DNA of 58,934 nucleotides from CAZGXI01 sp964529715 (GTDB lineage Bacteria > Chloroflexota > Anaerolineae > Aggregatilineales > Ch27), in contig CAZGXI010000030.1 of NCBI GenBank assembly GCA_964529715.1, positions 1-58,934 of the forward strand, written 5' to 3'. A program made the translations under genes and the position numbers. Below the pieces are notes generated by a model, which saw nothing but the letters and a program-made list of their open reading frames with translations, did not search any database and was not told the DNA's origin. Below are positions 25,543 to 34,156 of this stretch, one piece after another. Each line of letters begins with the position of its first letter. Position 1 is the first letter of the stretch.

Positions 25543-26796
25543 TCACGATGCCTCTGCCTGCGCGCGCTGCGGCTGTGGCCTTGCTATACCTCGGAACACC
25601 CAGCGCACAAACACAGGGGTCAGCACCGTCGTTAACAGGATGACCAGGAACAGGGTCGAGAACACGCTATCCGTAAAAACCCCCAGGCTCAGGCCCAGGG
25701 CCTCGATGATCAGGCCGACCTCGCCGCGCGAGATCATGCACACGCCCAGGCGGAAAGACTCCCCACGAGTGAAACCGCCCAGATTAGCGCCCAGCCCACA
25801 ACCGAGCACTTTGGAGACTATGGCCGCCAGCAGCAATAACCCCGCCAGCGGCAGTTGCTCCAGCCCGATCTGGCGCAGGTCCATAGACAGCCCGACATTC
25901 ACGAAAAAGACCGGCACCAGGAAAGCATAGGCAATGCTGCGCACGGCGGTTTCGATCTCGCGCCGGGGACGTTCGTGTACCCGACTGATGCCCAGGCCGG
26001 CGATGAACGCGCCGGTGATGGCCGCAATGCCGCCCAACGCCTCGGCAGACCAGCCGAAGATCAGCGCAAAAATCAAGGCGAAGGCGGCCACGCTCTGCGT
26101 CATCTGGTGACGCTCGTGCAGCCAGTTGATCACACGCGGCACGACGAACCATGACACCAACAGCGCCCCCACGATGTACAGCGCCATACGCAGAACGATG
26201 ATCCCGATGCCGCTCGCGCCCTCGCCCCCTGCCGACGCATCTCCCACACTGAGAGAGGCAACCACGAACGACAACAGCAGGATCGCCAACACATCGTCCA
26301 CCACCGCCGCCGCCAACAGGCCAAAGCCCTCTCTGGTCCGCAAGACGCCCAGTTCCAACAGCGTTTGCGCGGAGATGCTGACCGACGTGGCCGCCAGAAC
26401 TACGCCCGTAAAGAGTGCTACCTCGGTGGAATACCCGGCCAGCGCCATGATCGGCGCGATCAGGGCCAGCGGCATCAGCGCCCCCAGCGCCCCCGCCAGC
26501 ACCGCCACACGCCCGACGGCAATCAATTCGCGCAGATGCACGTCTAGGCCGACGTTAAACATGAGCAACAGCACGCCCAGTTCGGCCAGCTCCCGAATCG
26601 TTTCCTGCGGTTGCACATCTGCAAAGACCGGCCAGCTCAAAAAGTTCAATACCGTCGGGCCGAGAATCACCCCGGCCAGCAGTTCTCCAAACACGCGCGG
26701 CTGACCCAGCATTCGGGCCAGCATCCCGGCGACCTGGGCGGCAGCGATGACGATCCCCAGCGCCAGAAACAGGGCAATAAACGCATTGCTTTCCAC
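25543..26796 (-). CDS. CPA2 cation:proton antiporter (Kef/NapA type), membrane domain only
   Basis: 417 residues and about 12 membrane helices. GQPRVFGELLAGVILGPTVL is the typical first helix region; AAAVVDDVLAILLLS carries the paired Asp residues of the CPA2 ion site. GMLARMLGQ and FVNVGLSMDL also fit Kef/NapA. There is no C-terminal RCK/TrkA domain, which may explain the separate PII-like gene directly downstream. The GTG start at 26796 has AAAGGAG upstream. Ion (K+ or Na+) cannot be told. Confidence 0.9.
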   Translation of the reverse strand: MESNAFIALFLALGIVIAAAQVAGMLARMLGQPRVFGELLAGVILGPTVLNFLSWPVFADVQPQETIRELAELGVLLLMFNVGLDVHLRELIAVGRVAVLAGALGALMPLALIAPIMALAGYSTEVALFTGVVLAATSVSISAQTLLELGVLRTREGFGLLAAAVVDDVLAILLLSFVVASLSVGDASAGGEGASGIGIIVLRMALYIVGALLVSWFVVPRVINWLHERHQMTQSVAAFALIFALIFGWSAEALGGIAAITGAFIAGLGISRVHERPRREIETAVRSIAYAFLVPVFFVNVGLSMDLRQIGLEQLPLAGLLLLAAIVSKVLGCGLGANLGGFTRGESFRLGVCMISRGEVGLIIEALGLSLGVFTDSVFSTLFLVILLTTVLTPVFVRWVFRGIARPQPQRAQAEAS

Positions 26797-26883
26797 TACA
26801 GCTCCTTTCCCCCTGGAATCAGACAACAAACATCCCGCCGTGCGCCGGGGACGCCGGGAACGGAATCGGGACGCTTCCTGCCG

Positions 26884-27072
26884 CTATACCGTTGTGTCGG
26901 TTTGTGTCGCACGGAACACACGCTCTTCCGCCGATGGAGTCACTTTTCGGCGAAGCGAGTCGGCGCGGCGCTCGACCACAATCAGGGCCACAGCCCCAAT
27001 CAAACCGCCGAGCACCGCCGTCATGACGACGACGAAAGCTACCAACAGAGAAGCCAGCGTTTCGTCGAACAT
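26884..27072 (-). CDS. small single-pass membrane protein
   Basis: 62 residues: MFDETLASLLVAFVVVMTAV begins one long hydrophobic helix (about 8-35), followed by a basic RRADSLRRK stretch and a polar tail. It lies 87 bp upstream of the antiporter in the same direction. Only a weak AAGG upstream. Family not recognised; it could be an antiporter accessory protein. Upstream (27073-27130) are repeated CAGTCAGC-type words with no gene. Confidence 0.5.
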   Translation of the reverse strand: MFDETLASLLVAFVVVMTAVLGGLIGAVALIVVERRADSLRRKVTPSAEERVFRATQTDTTV

Positions 27073-27220
27073 TCAGCAGTCAGCCTTCAGCAGTCAGCCG
27101 CCGGCCCTCAGCCGTCAGCTGCCGGTAGACATAAACAGGCAGCGACACCCCGCCACCATCGACAGCAATTTCATCGGCAAGGGCGTGAGCGCCGCCGCCG
27201 ATCACGAGTCTGACGGCCTG

Positions 27221-27907
27221 CTAAAGGCTGTAGGAGCCGCCGGGATCGAGCACGATGACTTTGCTGGCAGTCTGGGTGTGCACCCGTTCGGCCCAGGCGA
27301 CCACATCGCACTGGATCACCTCGAAGGTGTTGTAGTGAATCGGCAGCACAACAGTCGGCTTGAGCATCTCAACGGCCCGCAACGCCTCGTCTGGCCCCAT
27401 TGTGTAGTTGCCGCCGATGGGCAGCGCCGCGAAAGACAGGCCCAACTCGCCGATCAGGCTCATGCCGGGAAACAGGCCCGTATCGCCGGCCAGGTACAGT
27501 TTGTACCCCTCATGGGTCGTGATGAGCACGCCGTTGGCGTCTCCGCCGTAGCTGCCATCCGGCAGGCCGGAGCTATGCTGGGCCGGCGTGAGGGCTACTT
27601 TGGCGAAGCCGTGATCGAACGCGCCGTCGGGATTCTGGCCGTGCGTGCGCGCCACGCCCTGCCGTCGCAGCCAGCCGGCAATTTCCGCGTTAGAAATCAC
27701 CGTCGCGCCGGTGCGTTTGGCGATAGCGACGGTATCCCCGACGTGATCGCCGTGCCCATGCGTGACAATGATGTAATCGGCCTGGATGGTGTTTGGATCG
27801 GCAGCGGCCAGCGGATTGCCGCTCAAGAAGGGATCGACCAAGACATGCGTACCGTCGATGTTCAGGGCTAGCGCGGCATGTCCTAACCAGGTGATTTCGA
27901 CAGGCAT
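27221..27907 (-). CDS. UPF0173 metal-dependent hydrolase (MBL fold)
   Basis: 228 residues, normal for YtkL-type UPF0173 proteins. EITWLGHAALAL starts the metallo-beta-lactamase fold; the metal motif is VTHGHGDHVGD, with further ligands in LTPAQHSSG, LAGDTGLF and LPIHYNTF. Activity in vivo is unknown for the family. A strong GGAAGGGAG site precedes the ATG and a promoter lies upstream. Confidence 0.92.
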   Translation of the reverse strand: MPVEITWLGHAALALNIDGTHVLVDPFLSGNPLAAADPNTIQADYIIVTHGHGDHVGDTVAIAKRTGATVISNAEIAGWLRRQGVARTHGQNPDGAFDHGFAKVALTPAQHSSGLPDGSYGGDANGVLITTHEGYKLYLAGDTGLFPGMSLIGELGLSFAALPIGGNYTMGPDEALRAVEMLKPTVVLPIHYNTFEVIQCDVVAWAERVHTQTASKVIVLDPGGSYSL

Positions 27908-27974
27908 GATTCCTCTACTCCCTTCCTCCTCTGCGCTTGTGTGTGCTGGTGTCCGGTTTTGCCGGATGAAATTT

Positions 27975-28003
27975 ATTATAGTTGGCTTGGATCGGATCGT
28001 CTA
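27975..28003 (-). promoter_or_regulatory. putative promoter of the UPF0173 gene
   Basis: TATAAT on the minus strand (27975-27980) with TAGACG (27998-28003) 17 bp upstream. The -35 overlaps the last codons of peptide deformylase. Confidence 0.4.
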
Positions 28004-28564
28004 GCGTCTCTCGGCCTCGGCCCGTTCGGCGGCGGGCACGTTGGCGCTCTTGGCGACGTCGCTGGCCTCCCAGACTTCACTGGCCCGATCCAGGAACAGC
28101 ACCCCCTCCAGATGGTCAATCTCGTGCTGAAAGACGCGCGCCAGCCAGTCGGTGGCCTTGATGCGAATCTTCTTCCCAGAGGGGTCCTGACCCTTAATCG
28201 TCACGGCAACATGGCGGGAAACCGTGCCGAAATAGCCGGGGATCGAGAGACACGCTTCCGCACCGTCGATCATCTCGTCGGAGGCGCGGGCAATTTCCGG
28301 GTTAACCACCTTGTAGAGCACGCCGGCCTGATCGCCGTATTCCTGGCGACTTTCCTCGTCGTCGGGCAAGCGGACGACGATGATGCGTTGGCTCACCCCG
28401 ACCTGAGGCGCGGCCAGGCCGACGCCAGGGGCGTTGATCATGGTTTCGGCCATATCGTCGATCAGGCGGCGCAGTTTGTCGTCAAAGACGGTAACTTTGT
28501 GAGCGCGGCGGCGCAGCACGGCGTCTTGCGGGCTACCGAGGGTCACGATGTCGCGCAGAGGCAT
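28001..28564 (-). CDS. def: peptide deformylase
   Basis: 187 residues. All three deformylase motifs are present: GVGLAAPQVG (motif 1), EACLSIPG (motif 2, with Ala where most enzymes have Gly; Cys is the metal ligand) and QHEIDHLEG (motif 3, HExxH). It removes the N-formyl group from nascent proteins. The start at 28564 has GGGGAGTG upstream and excludes a long unconserved upstream frame that crosses lexA antisense. A TATAAT at 28604-28609 may be its -10; its -35 is poor. Confidence 0.95.
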   Translation of the reverse strand: MPLRDIVTLGSPQDAVLRRRAHKVTVFDDKLRRLIDDMAETMINAPGVGLAAPQVGVSQRIIVVRLPDDEESRQEYGDQAGVLYKVVNPEIARASDEMIDGAEACLSIPGYFGTVSRHVAVTIKGQDPSGKKIRIKATDWLARVFQHEIDHLEGVLFLDRASEVWEASDVAKSANVPAAERAEAERR

Positions 28565-28613
28565 GATGAAACACTCCCCAAAAATCCACTCGTATCGGTC
28601 AAGATTATAACGC

Positions 28614-28643
28614 AAAAAACCGCGCGGGATCGACTCCGCGCGG
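28614..28643 (-). terminator. rho-independent terminator of lexA
   Basis: On the minus strand, CCGCGCGG (28636-28643) pairs with CCGCGCGG (28620-28627) over an 8-nt loop, followed by TTTTTT (28614-28619). It lies 47 bp after the lexA stop. Confidence 0.8.
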
Positions 28644-28689
28644 CAGAAGTGCCCCCGGAGCGGCGACCGGACGGTCGCCCCGACCGGGA

Positions 28690-29415
28690 TTACATCATGC
28701 GGATAATGCCCAACACCTTGCCCTGCACCAGGCAGTTGTTGGGATGAACGAAGATCGGCTCGTAAGCGGGGTTGCGCGGCTGCAAGCGAATGACCGAACC
28801 TTCGTCGTAGAACACCTTGAGCGTGGTCGCGCCGGGGTCGGGCATCCAGATGGCTACCATGTCGCCGTCGTTGCACGTCTGCTGCATCCGCAGCACCACC
28901 CAGTCGCCGTCCTCAATCAGGGCGTCGATCATCGAATCGCCCTGGACGCGCAGGGCAAAGACCTCGGCAGGGTCATAGCCGCCGATCATCTCGCGCGGGA
29001 TTTCCAGCATGTCCATGTCCTGGTCGATGCCCTGGCGCAGGTCTTCGGCATAGGGGGAGATAGCCTTGCCGGCGGCGATCAGGCCGAGCTTGGGCACACG
29101 CACGGCATTGCCGACGCGCATGGGCACAGCCCCGCGCACTTCCCCCCCCAGGCCGGGCGCAGGGGTGCGCCGACGCAGCAGGCGGATGCCGCGCGACACG
29201 TCGGCCTCGCGCGCCAACCAGCCGGTTTCGGCCAGGCGGTTGAGGTTGTAATTTACCACCGAGGTCGAATTGATGCGGCAGGCCTCGCCGATCTGACGGA
29301 TGGTGGGCGGGTAGGCGTGCTTGTCAATAAAGGATTCGATGAAGCTCAAGATGTTGCGCTGGCGGAGGGAAAGGGCTTCGTACTGGCTTTCGTATTCGTC
29401 ATCGTAGCGAACCAT
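28690..29415 (-). CDS. lexA: LexA SOS repressor
   Basis: 241 residues. The winged helix-turn-helix (about 15-80) has LSLRQRNILSFIESFI, YPPTIRQIGEACRINSTSVV and LNRLAETGWLAREA. The autocleavage region LGLIAAGKAI supplies the Ala-Gly bond; the catalytic Ser is in VQGDSMIDALIEDGD and the Lys in ATTLKVFYDE. It represses DNA-damage genes and self-cleaves with RecA. GAGGAA precedes the ATG. A LexA box inside its own promoter shows autoregulation. It has its own terminator. Confidence 0.95.
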   Translation of the reverse strand: MVRYDDEYESQYEALSLRQRNILSFIESFIDKHAYPPTIRQIGEACRINSTSVVNYNLNRLAETGWLAREADVSRGIRLLRRRTPAPGLGGEVRGAVPMRVGNAVRVPKLGLIAAGKAISPYAEDLRQGIDQDMDMLEIPREMIGGYDPAEVFALRVQGDSMIDALIEDGDWVVLRMQQTCNDGDMVAIWMPDPGATTLKVFYDEGSVIRLQPRNPAYEPIFVHPNNCLVQGKVLGIIRMM

Positions 29416-29457
29416 AGCTGTTCCTCACTTATCGTACATCAGTTCTGACTTTCTCAC

Positions 29458-29486
29458 AGTATAACCGAACTACTGTTCGTCGTCAA
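29458..29486 (-). promoter_or_regulatory. lexA promoter
   Basis: Minus strand TTGACG (29481-29486), 17-bp spacer, TATACT (29458-29463). The spacer contains the LexA box. Confidence 0.75.
29466..29479. promoter_or_regulatory. LexA box (CGAAC-N4-GTTCG)
   Basis: CGAACTACTGTTCG is a perfect match to the Gram-positive type SOS operator and lies entirely between the -35 and -10 of the lexA promoter. Binding there would block RNA polymerase, so lexA is autorepressed. Confidence 0.88.
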
Positions 29487-29499
29487 GCGATTTCCCAAG

Positions 29500-29550
29500 T
29501 TATCCCCAGGTTATCCCCACCCTTTCCCAAGTAATACAAAGTTATCCCCA
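29500..29550. repeat. three TTATCCCCA boxes
   Basis: TTATCCCCA occurs at 29500-29508, 29511-29519 and 29542-29550, all in one orientation and each preceded by G. Each differs from the DnaA box TTATCCACA at one base, and the spacings (11 and 31 bp) are near whole helical turns. Located between the divergent lexA and grpB genes. Confidence 0.5.
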
Positions 29551-29654
29551 ATCCACAGCCCTCCGTCACCCGCCTTGCAGATAGTGCAGGTGTTCTTTGC
29601 CGCCGATCCCGGTTACAATGGCCCTATCGCCTGCCCCGAACCTGGAGCGCCGCC

Positions 29655-29987
29655 ATGAGCCGCCCCGTCGTCATCGCTGATTACGATCCCCGCTGGCCCG
29701 CCCGTTTTGCAGAGGAAAAAGCCCATCTGTTGGACGTCCTGGGCGACCGCCTGGTTGCCGTCGAACACATCGGCAGCACGGCGGTGCCGGGTCTGGCCGC
29801 CAAGCCGATCATCGACATCCTGGCGGGCGTGGCGACGCTGGCCGAGGCCGAGGCGTGCATCGCGCCGCTGGCCGCCGCCGGATGGTCCTATCGCGCCGAT
29901 CACGAAGACTCCGCCCCGGCGCGGCGCTATTTTCAAAAGAACGGCCCCGGCGGGGTGGCGGCGTTTCACCTGCACATGGATTTGTGA
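29655..29987 (+). CDS. GrpB/UPF0157 family protein, C-terminally truncated
   Basis: 110 residues with the nucleotidyltransferase-like GrpB start: VVIADYDPRWPARFAEEK, VAVEHIGSTAVPGLAAKPII and DI. Usual GrpB proteins are about 170 residues and continue after the HLH motif with a helical C-terminal part. Here the frame stops right after AAFHLHMDL, and a HEAT-repeat gene begins 3 bp later. The protein probably lacks a complete fold and may be a decaying gene. Function of the family is not established. Confidence 0.75.
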   Translation: MSRPVVIADYDPRWPARFAEEKAHLLDVLGDRLVAVEHIGSTAVPGLAAKPIIDILAGVATLAEAEACIAPLAAAGWSYRADHEDSAPARRYFQKNGPGGVAAFHLHMDL

Positions 29988-29990
29988 GCC

Positions 29991-30974
29991 ATGCCGCCCA
30001 AACCGCGCCCGACCGAAGCCCTGATCGCTGACCTGCGTTCGCCCAACTATAAGGTGCGCTGCAGAGCCGCCCGCGCCCTGGGCCAGTCGCGCGACCCCCG
30101 CGCCGTCGAGCCGCTGATCACCGCCCTCAAGGACAAGACGATCAACGTTCGGGCGCGCGCCGTCGTCGCACTGGGTTGGCTGCGCGATCCCCGCGCCATC
30201 CCGGCCCTCATCCCCCTGCTGGCCGACCGGTCCCAGCATGTCCACCGCGCAGCCAGCGACGCCCTGGTCGCGTTTAGCGGCGTGGCGGCCCCGGCCCTGA
30301 TCGACGCGCTGACCGCCCATCATCCCGAAGCCGTGCGCCGCCTGGCCGCCGGCTGCCTGGGCGAAATCCGCAGCCAGCGCGCTGTCGAATCGCTGATCGC
30401 TGCGCTGAACGACCCGGCGAAATCCGTGCGTCTGGCCGCCATCGACGCCCTGGGCCAGATCGGGGACCGCCGGGCGGTCGAGCCGCTGCTGGCTCTGCTG
30501 AACGGCGACGACTTTGATGCGCTTCTCGCCGCTGTGCGCTGCCTGGGCAACCTGCGCGACCCGCGCGCCGTCGAACCGCTGGTGCAGTTGATCCGCACAG
30601 GGTCTTGTGACCTGTGCCTCGGTGTGGCGCTGAGCCTGGCGAAGATCGGGGACCCGCGCGCCACGCCACCGCTGATCGCCCTGCTGGGTGACGACTCGCC
30701 CAAAGTGCGCGCCCAGGCAGCTTTCACCCTGGGCAGGCTCAAGGACCGGCGGGCCGTTTTCCCGTTGATCGCGGCACTTCAGGATGGCAACGTAGGGGTG
30801 CGCGTGCAGGCGGCCTATTCGCTGGGGCTGCTGGCTGATGTCCGCGCCCTGGAGCCGCTGCACAGGCTGGCGGAAAATGACCCGGCCAGGATGAACGGCC
30901 AGGCGAAAGTCCGCGCGGCGGCGCTGGACGCGCTCAACCAGATCGAGCGCGCCGCCAACCGCATCGGGGCGTGA
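29991..30974 (+). CDS. HEAT-repeat (PBS-lyase type) protein
   Basis: 327 residues composed almost wholly of about ten 31-residue HEAT repeats with the DPRAVEPLIxAL pattern (for example SRDPRAVEPLITALKDKTIN and GDRRAVEPLLALLNG). Such alpha-solenoids bind proteins; some act on phycobilins, but nothing else here suggests that. No signal peptide. It starts 3 bp after the truncated GrpB gene. Partner unknown. Confidence 0.88.
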   Translation: MPPKPRPTEALIADLRSPNYKVRCRAARALGQSRDPRAVEPLITALKDKTINVRARAVVALGWLRDPRAIPALIPLLADRSQHVHRAASDALVAFSGVAAPALIDALTAHHPEAVRRLAAGCLGEIRSQRAVESLIAALNDPAKSVRLAAIDALGQIGDRRAVEPLLALLNGDDFDALLAAVRCLGNLRDPRAVEPLVQLIRTGSCDLCLGVALSLAKIGDPRATPPLIALLGDDSPKVRAQAAFTLGRLKDRRAVFPLIAALQDGNVGVRVQAAYSLGLLADVRALEPLHRLAENDPARMNGQAKVRAAALDALNQIERAANRIGA

Positions 30975-30984
30975 GCAAACGCCT

Positions 30985-31012
30985 GTAGGGGCGAGACATG
31001 CCTCGCCCTTGA
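30985..31012. repeat. 12-4-12 palindrome, degenerate copy
   Basis: GTAGGGGCGAGA, CATG, then CCTCGCCCTTGA: same layout as the perfect palindromes at 40382 and 55998, but with mismatched ends. Confidence 0.6.
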
Positions 31013-31073
31013 ATAACACCGCCAGGTGTGTCATGATGTGCAACCTTGCCGTCGTTTCAACAGGTGAGGAACC

Positions 31074-32417
31074 ATGTCCCAAGCCGGTGCGCCGCCACGC
31101 TCTGCCTACGAGCCGATCTATCGCCGCAATTTCATTTACTTCCTGTCCGACAGCATCCTCTTCAACCTAGCGATGAGTGTCCTGGGGCCGACGACGCTTA
31201 TCCCCGACTTCATCCGGCGGCTGACCAGCTCCGAAGTCCTGATCGGCCTCTCGTCCAGCCTGTTCGACGTGGGCTGGACGCTGCCACAGTTGTTCATTGC
31301 GCGCTACCTTGTGCGTTTTGAACGTAAAAAGTGGTGGTTTGCCGGCCCTAACATCCCCGTGCGTTTCGTGATGCTGATCTTCGCCGTCCTGACGGTGACG
31401 CTGGGCAAAGACAGGCCCGAAGCCATCCTGCTCGCTTTTCTCATCTGCTATGGGATCGCGGCGGTGGGAGACGGTATCGTGGGGGTGCCCTGGGCGGTGC
31501 TGGTCGGCACCAGCCTGGACAATCGCTGGCGCGCCCGCATGTTCGGCCTGACGTCTGCCGCCACAGGCGTGATCATGCTAGGAGTCTCGCCGCTCATCGG
31601 CGTGATCCTCAGCGACGCCGGCCCGGCCTTTCCCGGCAACTACGCCTTGATCTTCGGCGCAGCCGGGCTGTTGTTTGTGATCTCCATCATCCCGGTGCTG
31701 TTCATTCACGAACTACCGGGCGGCAAAGCGGTGGAAAAAATCCCATCGCTGGGTGAATTCCTGCCCAGCCTCGGCCAGGTCCTGCGCACGGATACCGCCT
31801 TCCGGGCGATGATCATCACGCGCATGTTGACCAGCCTGTTCACAATGGCAGGCCCTTTTTACATCGGGTTTGCGACCGTGCGGCTAGGGCTGTCGAGCAC
31901 GGTCGCCGTGCCGACCCTGCTGGCGATGCAGACCATCGGCGGCGTCAGCGGGGCCTTGATCTATACCTGGATGGGGGCGCGCAGCAATTTGCTATACATC
32001 CGCCTGGCGCTAGGATTGGCCGCCTTGTTGCCGATCAGCGCCCTGGTCGCCGCCGCCGTCGGGCCACTGCCGTTGTACCTGGGCTTTCTGGTGTCGGGGC
32101 TGACGGTGGGCAACCTGTTCGTGAGCTATCAGAATTGGGTCATTACCTATGCCACGCCTGACCAACGCCCGATTTATGCCGGACTGTTCAACACGATCAC
32201 GGCGCTGATCTCGCTGATTGCCCCGTTCATCGGCGGCACGATTGCGCAGCAGGCCGGCTACGAGACGTTGTTCGGCGTGGCGCTGGCGATGGTGTTGAGT
32301 GCGTGGTTTGTCGCGCTGCGCTACATTCATGAGCCACAGCGCGAGGTGCAACCGGAGGAAATACTCGTGCAGGCGGCAACAGCGATGGCCACCGATCCGG
32401 CAGGCGAGACGGTTTGA
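31074..32417 (+). CDS. MFS transporter
   Basis: 447 residues with about 12 membrane helices. The start YRRNFIYFLSDSILFNLAMS and the motif-A-like loop LVRFERKKWW after TM2 fit a major facilitator protein; the central loop (KAVEKIPSLGEFLPSLGQ) divides two six-helix halves. GAGGAA precedes the ATG. Substrate unknown. It is the last plus-strand gene before the BMP-type ATPase, 141 bp downstream. Confidence 0.85.
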   Translation: MSQAGAPPRSAYEPIYRRNFIYFLSDSILFNLAMSVLGPTTLIPDFIRRLTSSEVLIGLSSSLFDVGWTLPQLFIARYLVRFERKKWWFAGPNIPVRFVMLIFAVLTVTLGKDRPEAILLAFLICYGIAAVGDGIVGVPWAVLVGTSLDNRWRARMFGLTSAATGVIMLGVSPLIGVILSDAGPAFPGNYALIFGAAGLLFVISIIPVLFIHELPGGKAVEKIPSLGEFLPSLGQVLRTDTAFRAMIITRMLTSLFTMAGPFYIGFATVRLGLSSTVAVPTLLAMQTIGGVSGALIYTWMGARSNLLYIRLALGLAALLPISALVAAAVGPLPLYLGFLVSGLTVGNLFVSYQNWVITYATPDQRPIYAGLFNTITALISLIAPFIGGTIAQQAGYETLFGVALAMVLSAWFVALRYIHEPQREVQPEEILVQAATAMATDPAGETV

Positions 32418-32558
32418 AGTCGGGGCGGGACCTGCCGCGCCCCGACGACAGCCTGGTGCAACACGACAGGGATAAATCCGCGCCGATCCGTGTGCTATCG
32501 GCGAAATCCGTGTATTATTGACGCACGCCTGACTCGATCTTCACAGGATGAGCGCCCC

Positions 32559-34118
32559 ATGTCCCAAGCGACCACCACCCTCCCCTCTGGCCACACGCGC
32601 ATCGACCGCGCCGAGATGCGCGGCATCGTCAAACGCTTTCCCGGCGTGCTCGCCAACGACCGCGTCGATTTCGAGGTGCGGGCCGGGGAGATTCACGCCC
32701 TACTCGGCGAAAACGGCGCGGGCAAATCTACCCTCATGCGCATCCTCTACGGCCTCTACCAGCCAGACGAAGGCCAGATCGCCATCAACGGCGAGCCGGT
32801 GACGTTCCACTCCCCGGCGGACGCGCTGGCGCGCGGCATTGGCATGATCCACCAGCATTTCATGCTGGTGCAAACGCTGACCGTCGTGGAGAACGTGGCG
32901 CTGGGCCTCAAGTCGGCGCGCGGCGTGCGCGTGGACCTGGACGGCGTGCGGGCGCGGCTGGTGGACCTGGCCGCTGCCTACGGCCTCAAGATCGACCCCG
33001 ACGCCTACATCTGGCAGCTTTCGGTGGGCGAGCAGCAGCGCGTCGAGATCGTCAAGGCGCTGTACCGAGGCGGCGCGCTGCTTATTCTGGACGAGCCGAC
33101 AGCGGTGCTGACGCCGCAGGAAGTGAAGGAGCTGTTCGCCACCCTCAAGCAGATGCGTCAGCAAGGCCACGCGCTGATCTTCATCTCGCACAAGCTGAAC
33201 GAGGTGCAGGACCTTTCGGACCGCATCACCGTGATGCGCGACGGGCGCGTGGTGGATACCGTGCCCAACGACGGCATCGACCAGCGCACCTTGGCGCGCA
33301 TGATGGTCGGGCGCGAGGTGCAGTTCCAGCTGGATCGCCCCGCCGTGCAGCCCGGCCCGGTCAAACTGGAGGTGCGCCGCCTGTCCGTCCACAACGACCA
33401 GGGCCTCCCGGCACTCAAGGGCGTGTCGCTGGAGGTGCGGGCCGGCGAGATTTTGGGGATCGCGGGCGTCTCTGGCAACGGGCAGCGCGAACTGGCCGAA
33501 GCCATCGTCGGTCTGCGCCCGGCTTATGGCGGCGACGTGCTGCTGGCGGGCAAATCCATCGTCCGCGAGTCAATTGCCACGCGCCTGCGGGACGGGCTGG
33601 CCTTTATCCCAGAAGAGCGGATGCGGCACGGGACCATCGGCAACTTCTCGGTGGCGGAGAACGCCATTTTGCACAATCACGGCGACGCGCCCTTCGCCCG
33701 CGCGAGCTTCTTCAACTTCCGCGCCATCGCCCGTCACACTGCCGACCTGATCGAGCGCTTCGCCATCAAGACGCCATCTCAAGACACGCCCGCCAAGAAC
33801 CTGTCCGGCGGCAACATTCAAAAGCTGATCCTGGCGCGGGAACTGTCGCGGCGGCCCGTCGTGCTGATTGCGGCCCAGCCGACGCGCGGCGTAGACATCG
33901 CCTCAACGGAATACATCCGCCAGGTGCTCATGCAGCAGCGCAGCGAGGGCGTGGCGATCCTGCTGATCTCGGAAGACCTGGACGAAATCCTGGCGCTCTC
34001 CGACCGGATCGCCGTGCTGTACGAGGGCGAGGTCGTGGGCGTGGTGGATCGGGAGCAGGCGGACGTGGAGACGCTCGGCCTGATGATGGCCGGGGCGCAC
34101 GCGGGGGCAGGCGTCTAA
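32559..34118 (+). CDS. BMP/nucleoside-type ABC transporter, duplicated ATP-binding protein
   Basis: 519 residues with two ABC domains, like YufO/NupA and RbsA. Domain 1: Walker A GENGAGKST, signature QLSVGEQQRVEI, Walker B LLILDEPTAVLTP. Domain 2 has the family's degenerate P-loop GVSGNGQREL (no Lys), signature NLSGGNIQKLI and a Walker B without the DE pair (LIAAQPTRGVDI). So only site 1 should hydrolyse ATP normally. The matching permeases (42470, 46699) and binding protein (40422) are on the opposite strand 6-14 kb away. Upstream, 32470-32515 is a degenerate ATCCGCGCCGAT repeat. Confidence 0.92.
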   Translation: MSQATTTLPSGHTRIDRAEMRGIVKRFPGVLANDRVDFEVRAGEIHALLGENGAGKSTLMRILYGLYQPDEGQIAINGEPVTFHSPADALARGIGMIHQHFMLVQTLTVVENVALGLKSARGVRVDLDGVRARLVDLAAAYGLKIDPDAYIWQLSVGEQQRVEIVKALYRGGALLILDEPTAVLTPQEVKELFATLKQMRQQGHALIFISHKLNEVQDLSDRITVMRDGRVVDTVPNDGIDQRTLARMMVGREVQFQLDRPAVQPGPVKLEVRRLSVHNDQGLPALKGVSLEVRAGEILGIAGVSGNGQRELAEAIVGLRPAYGGDVLLAGKSIVRESIATRLRDGLAFIPEERMRHGTIGNFSVAENAILHNHGDAPFARASFFNFRAIARHTADLIERFAIKTPSQDTPAKNLSGGNIQKLILARELSRRPVVLIAAQPTRGVDIASTEYIRQVLMQQRSEGVAILLISEDLDEILALSDRIAVLYEGEVVGVVDREQADVETLGLMMAGAHAGAGV

Positions 34119-34156
34119 AGACAGGCAAATTACAGCCCCAGCGCCCGGCACGGCGT

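Noticed and set aside
29500..29550. Chromosomal origin of replication
   Set aside because: Only three DnaA-like boxes, no AT-rich unwinding region and no dnaA, dnaN, gyrB or rpmH nearby.
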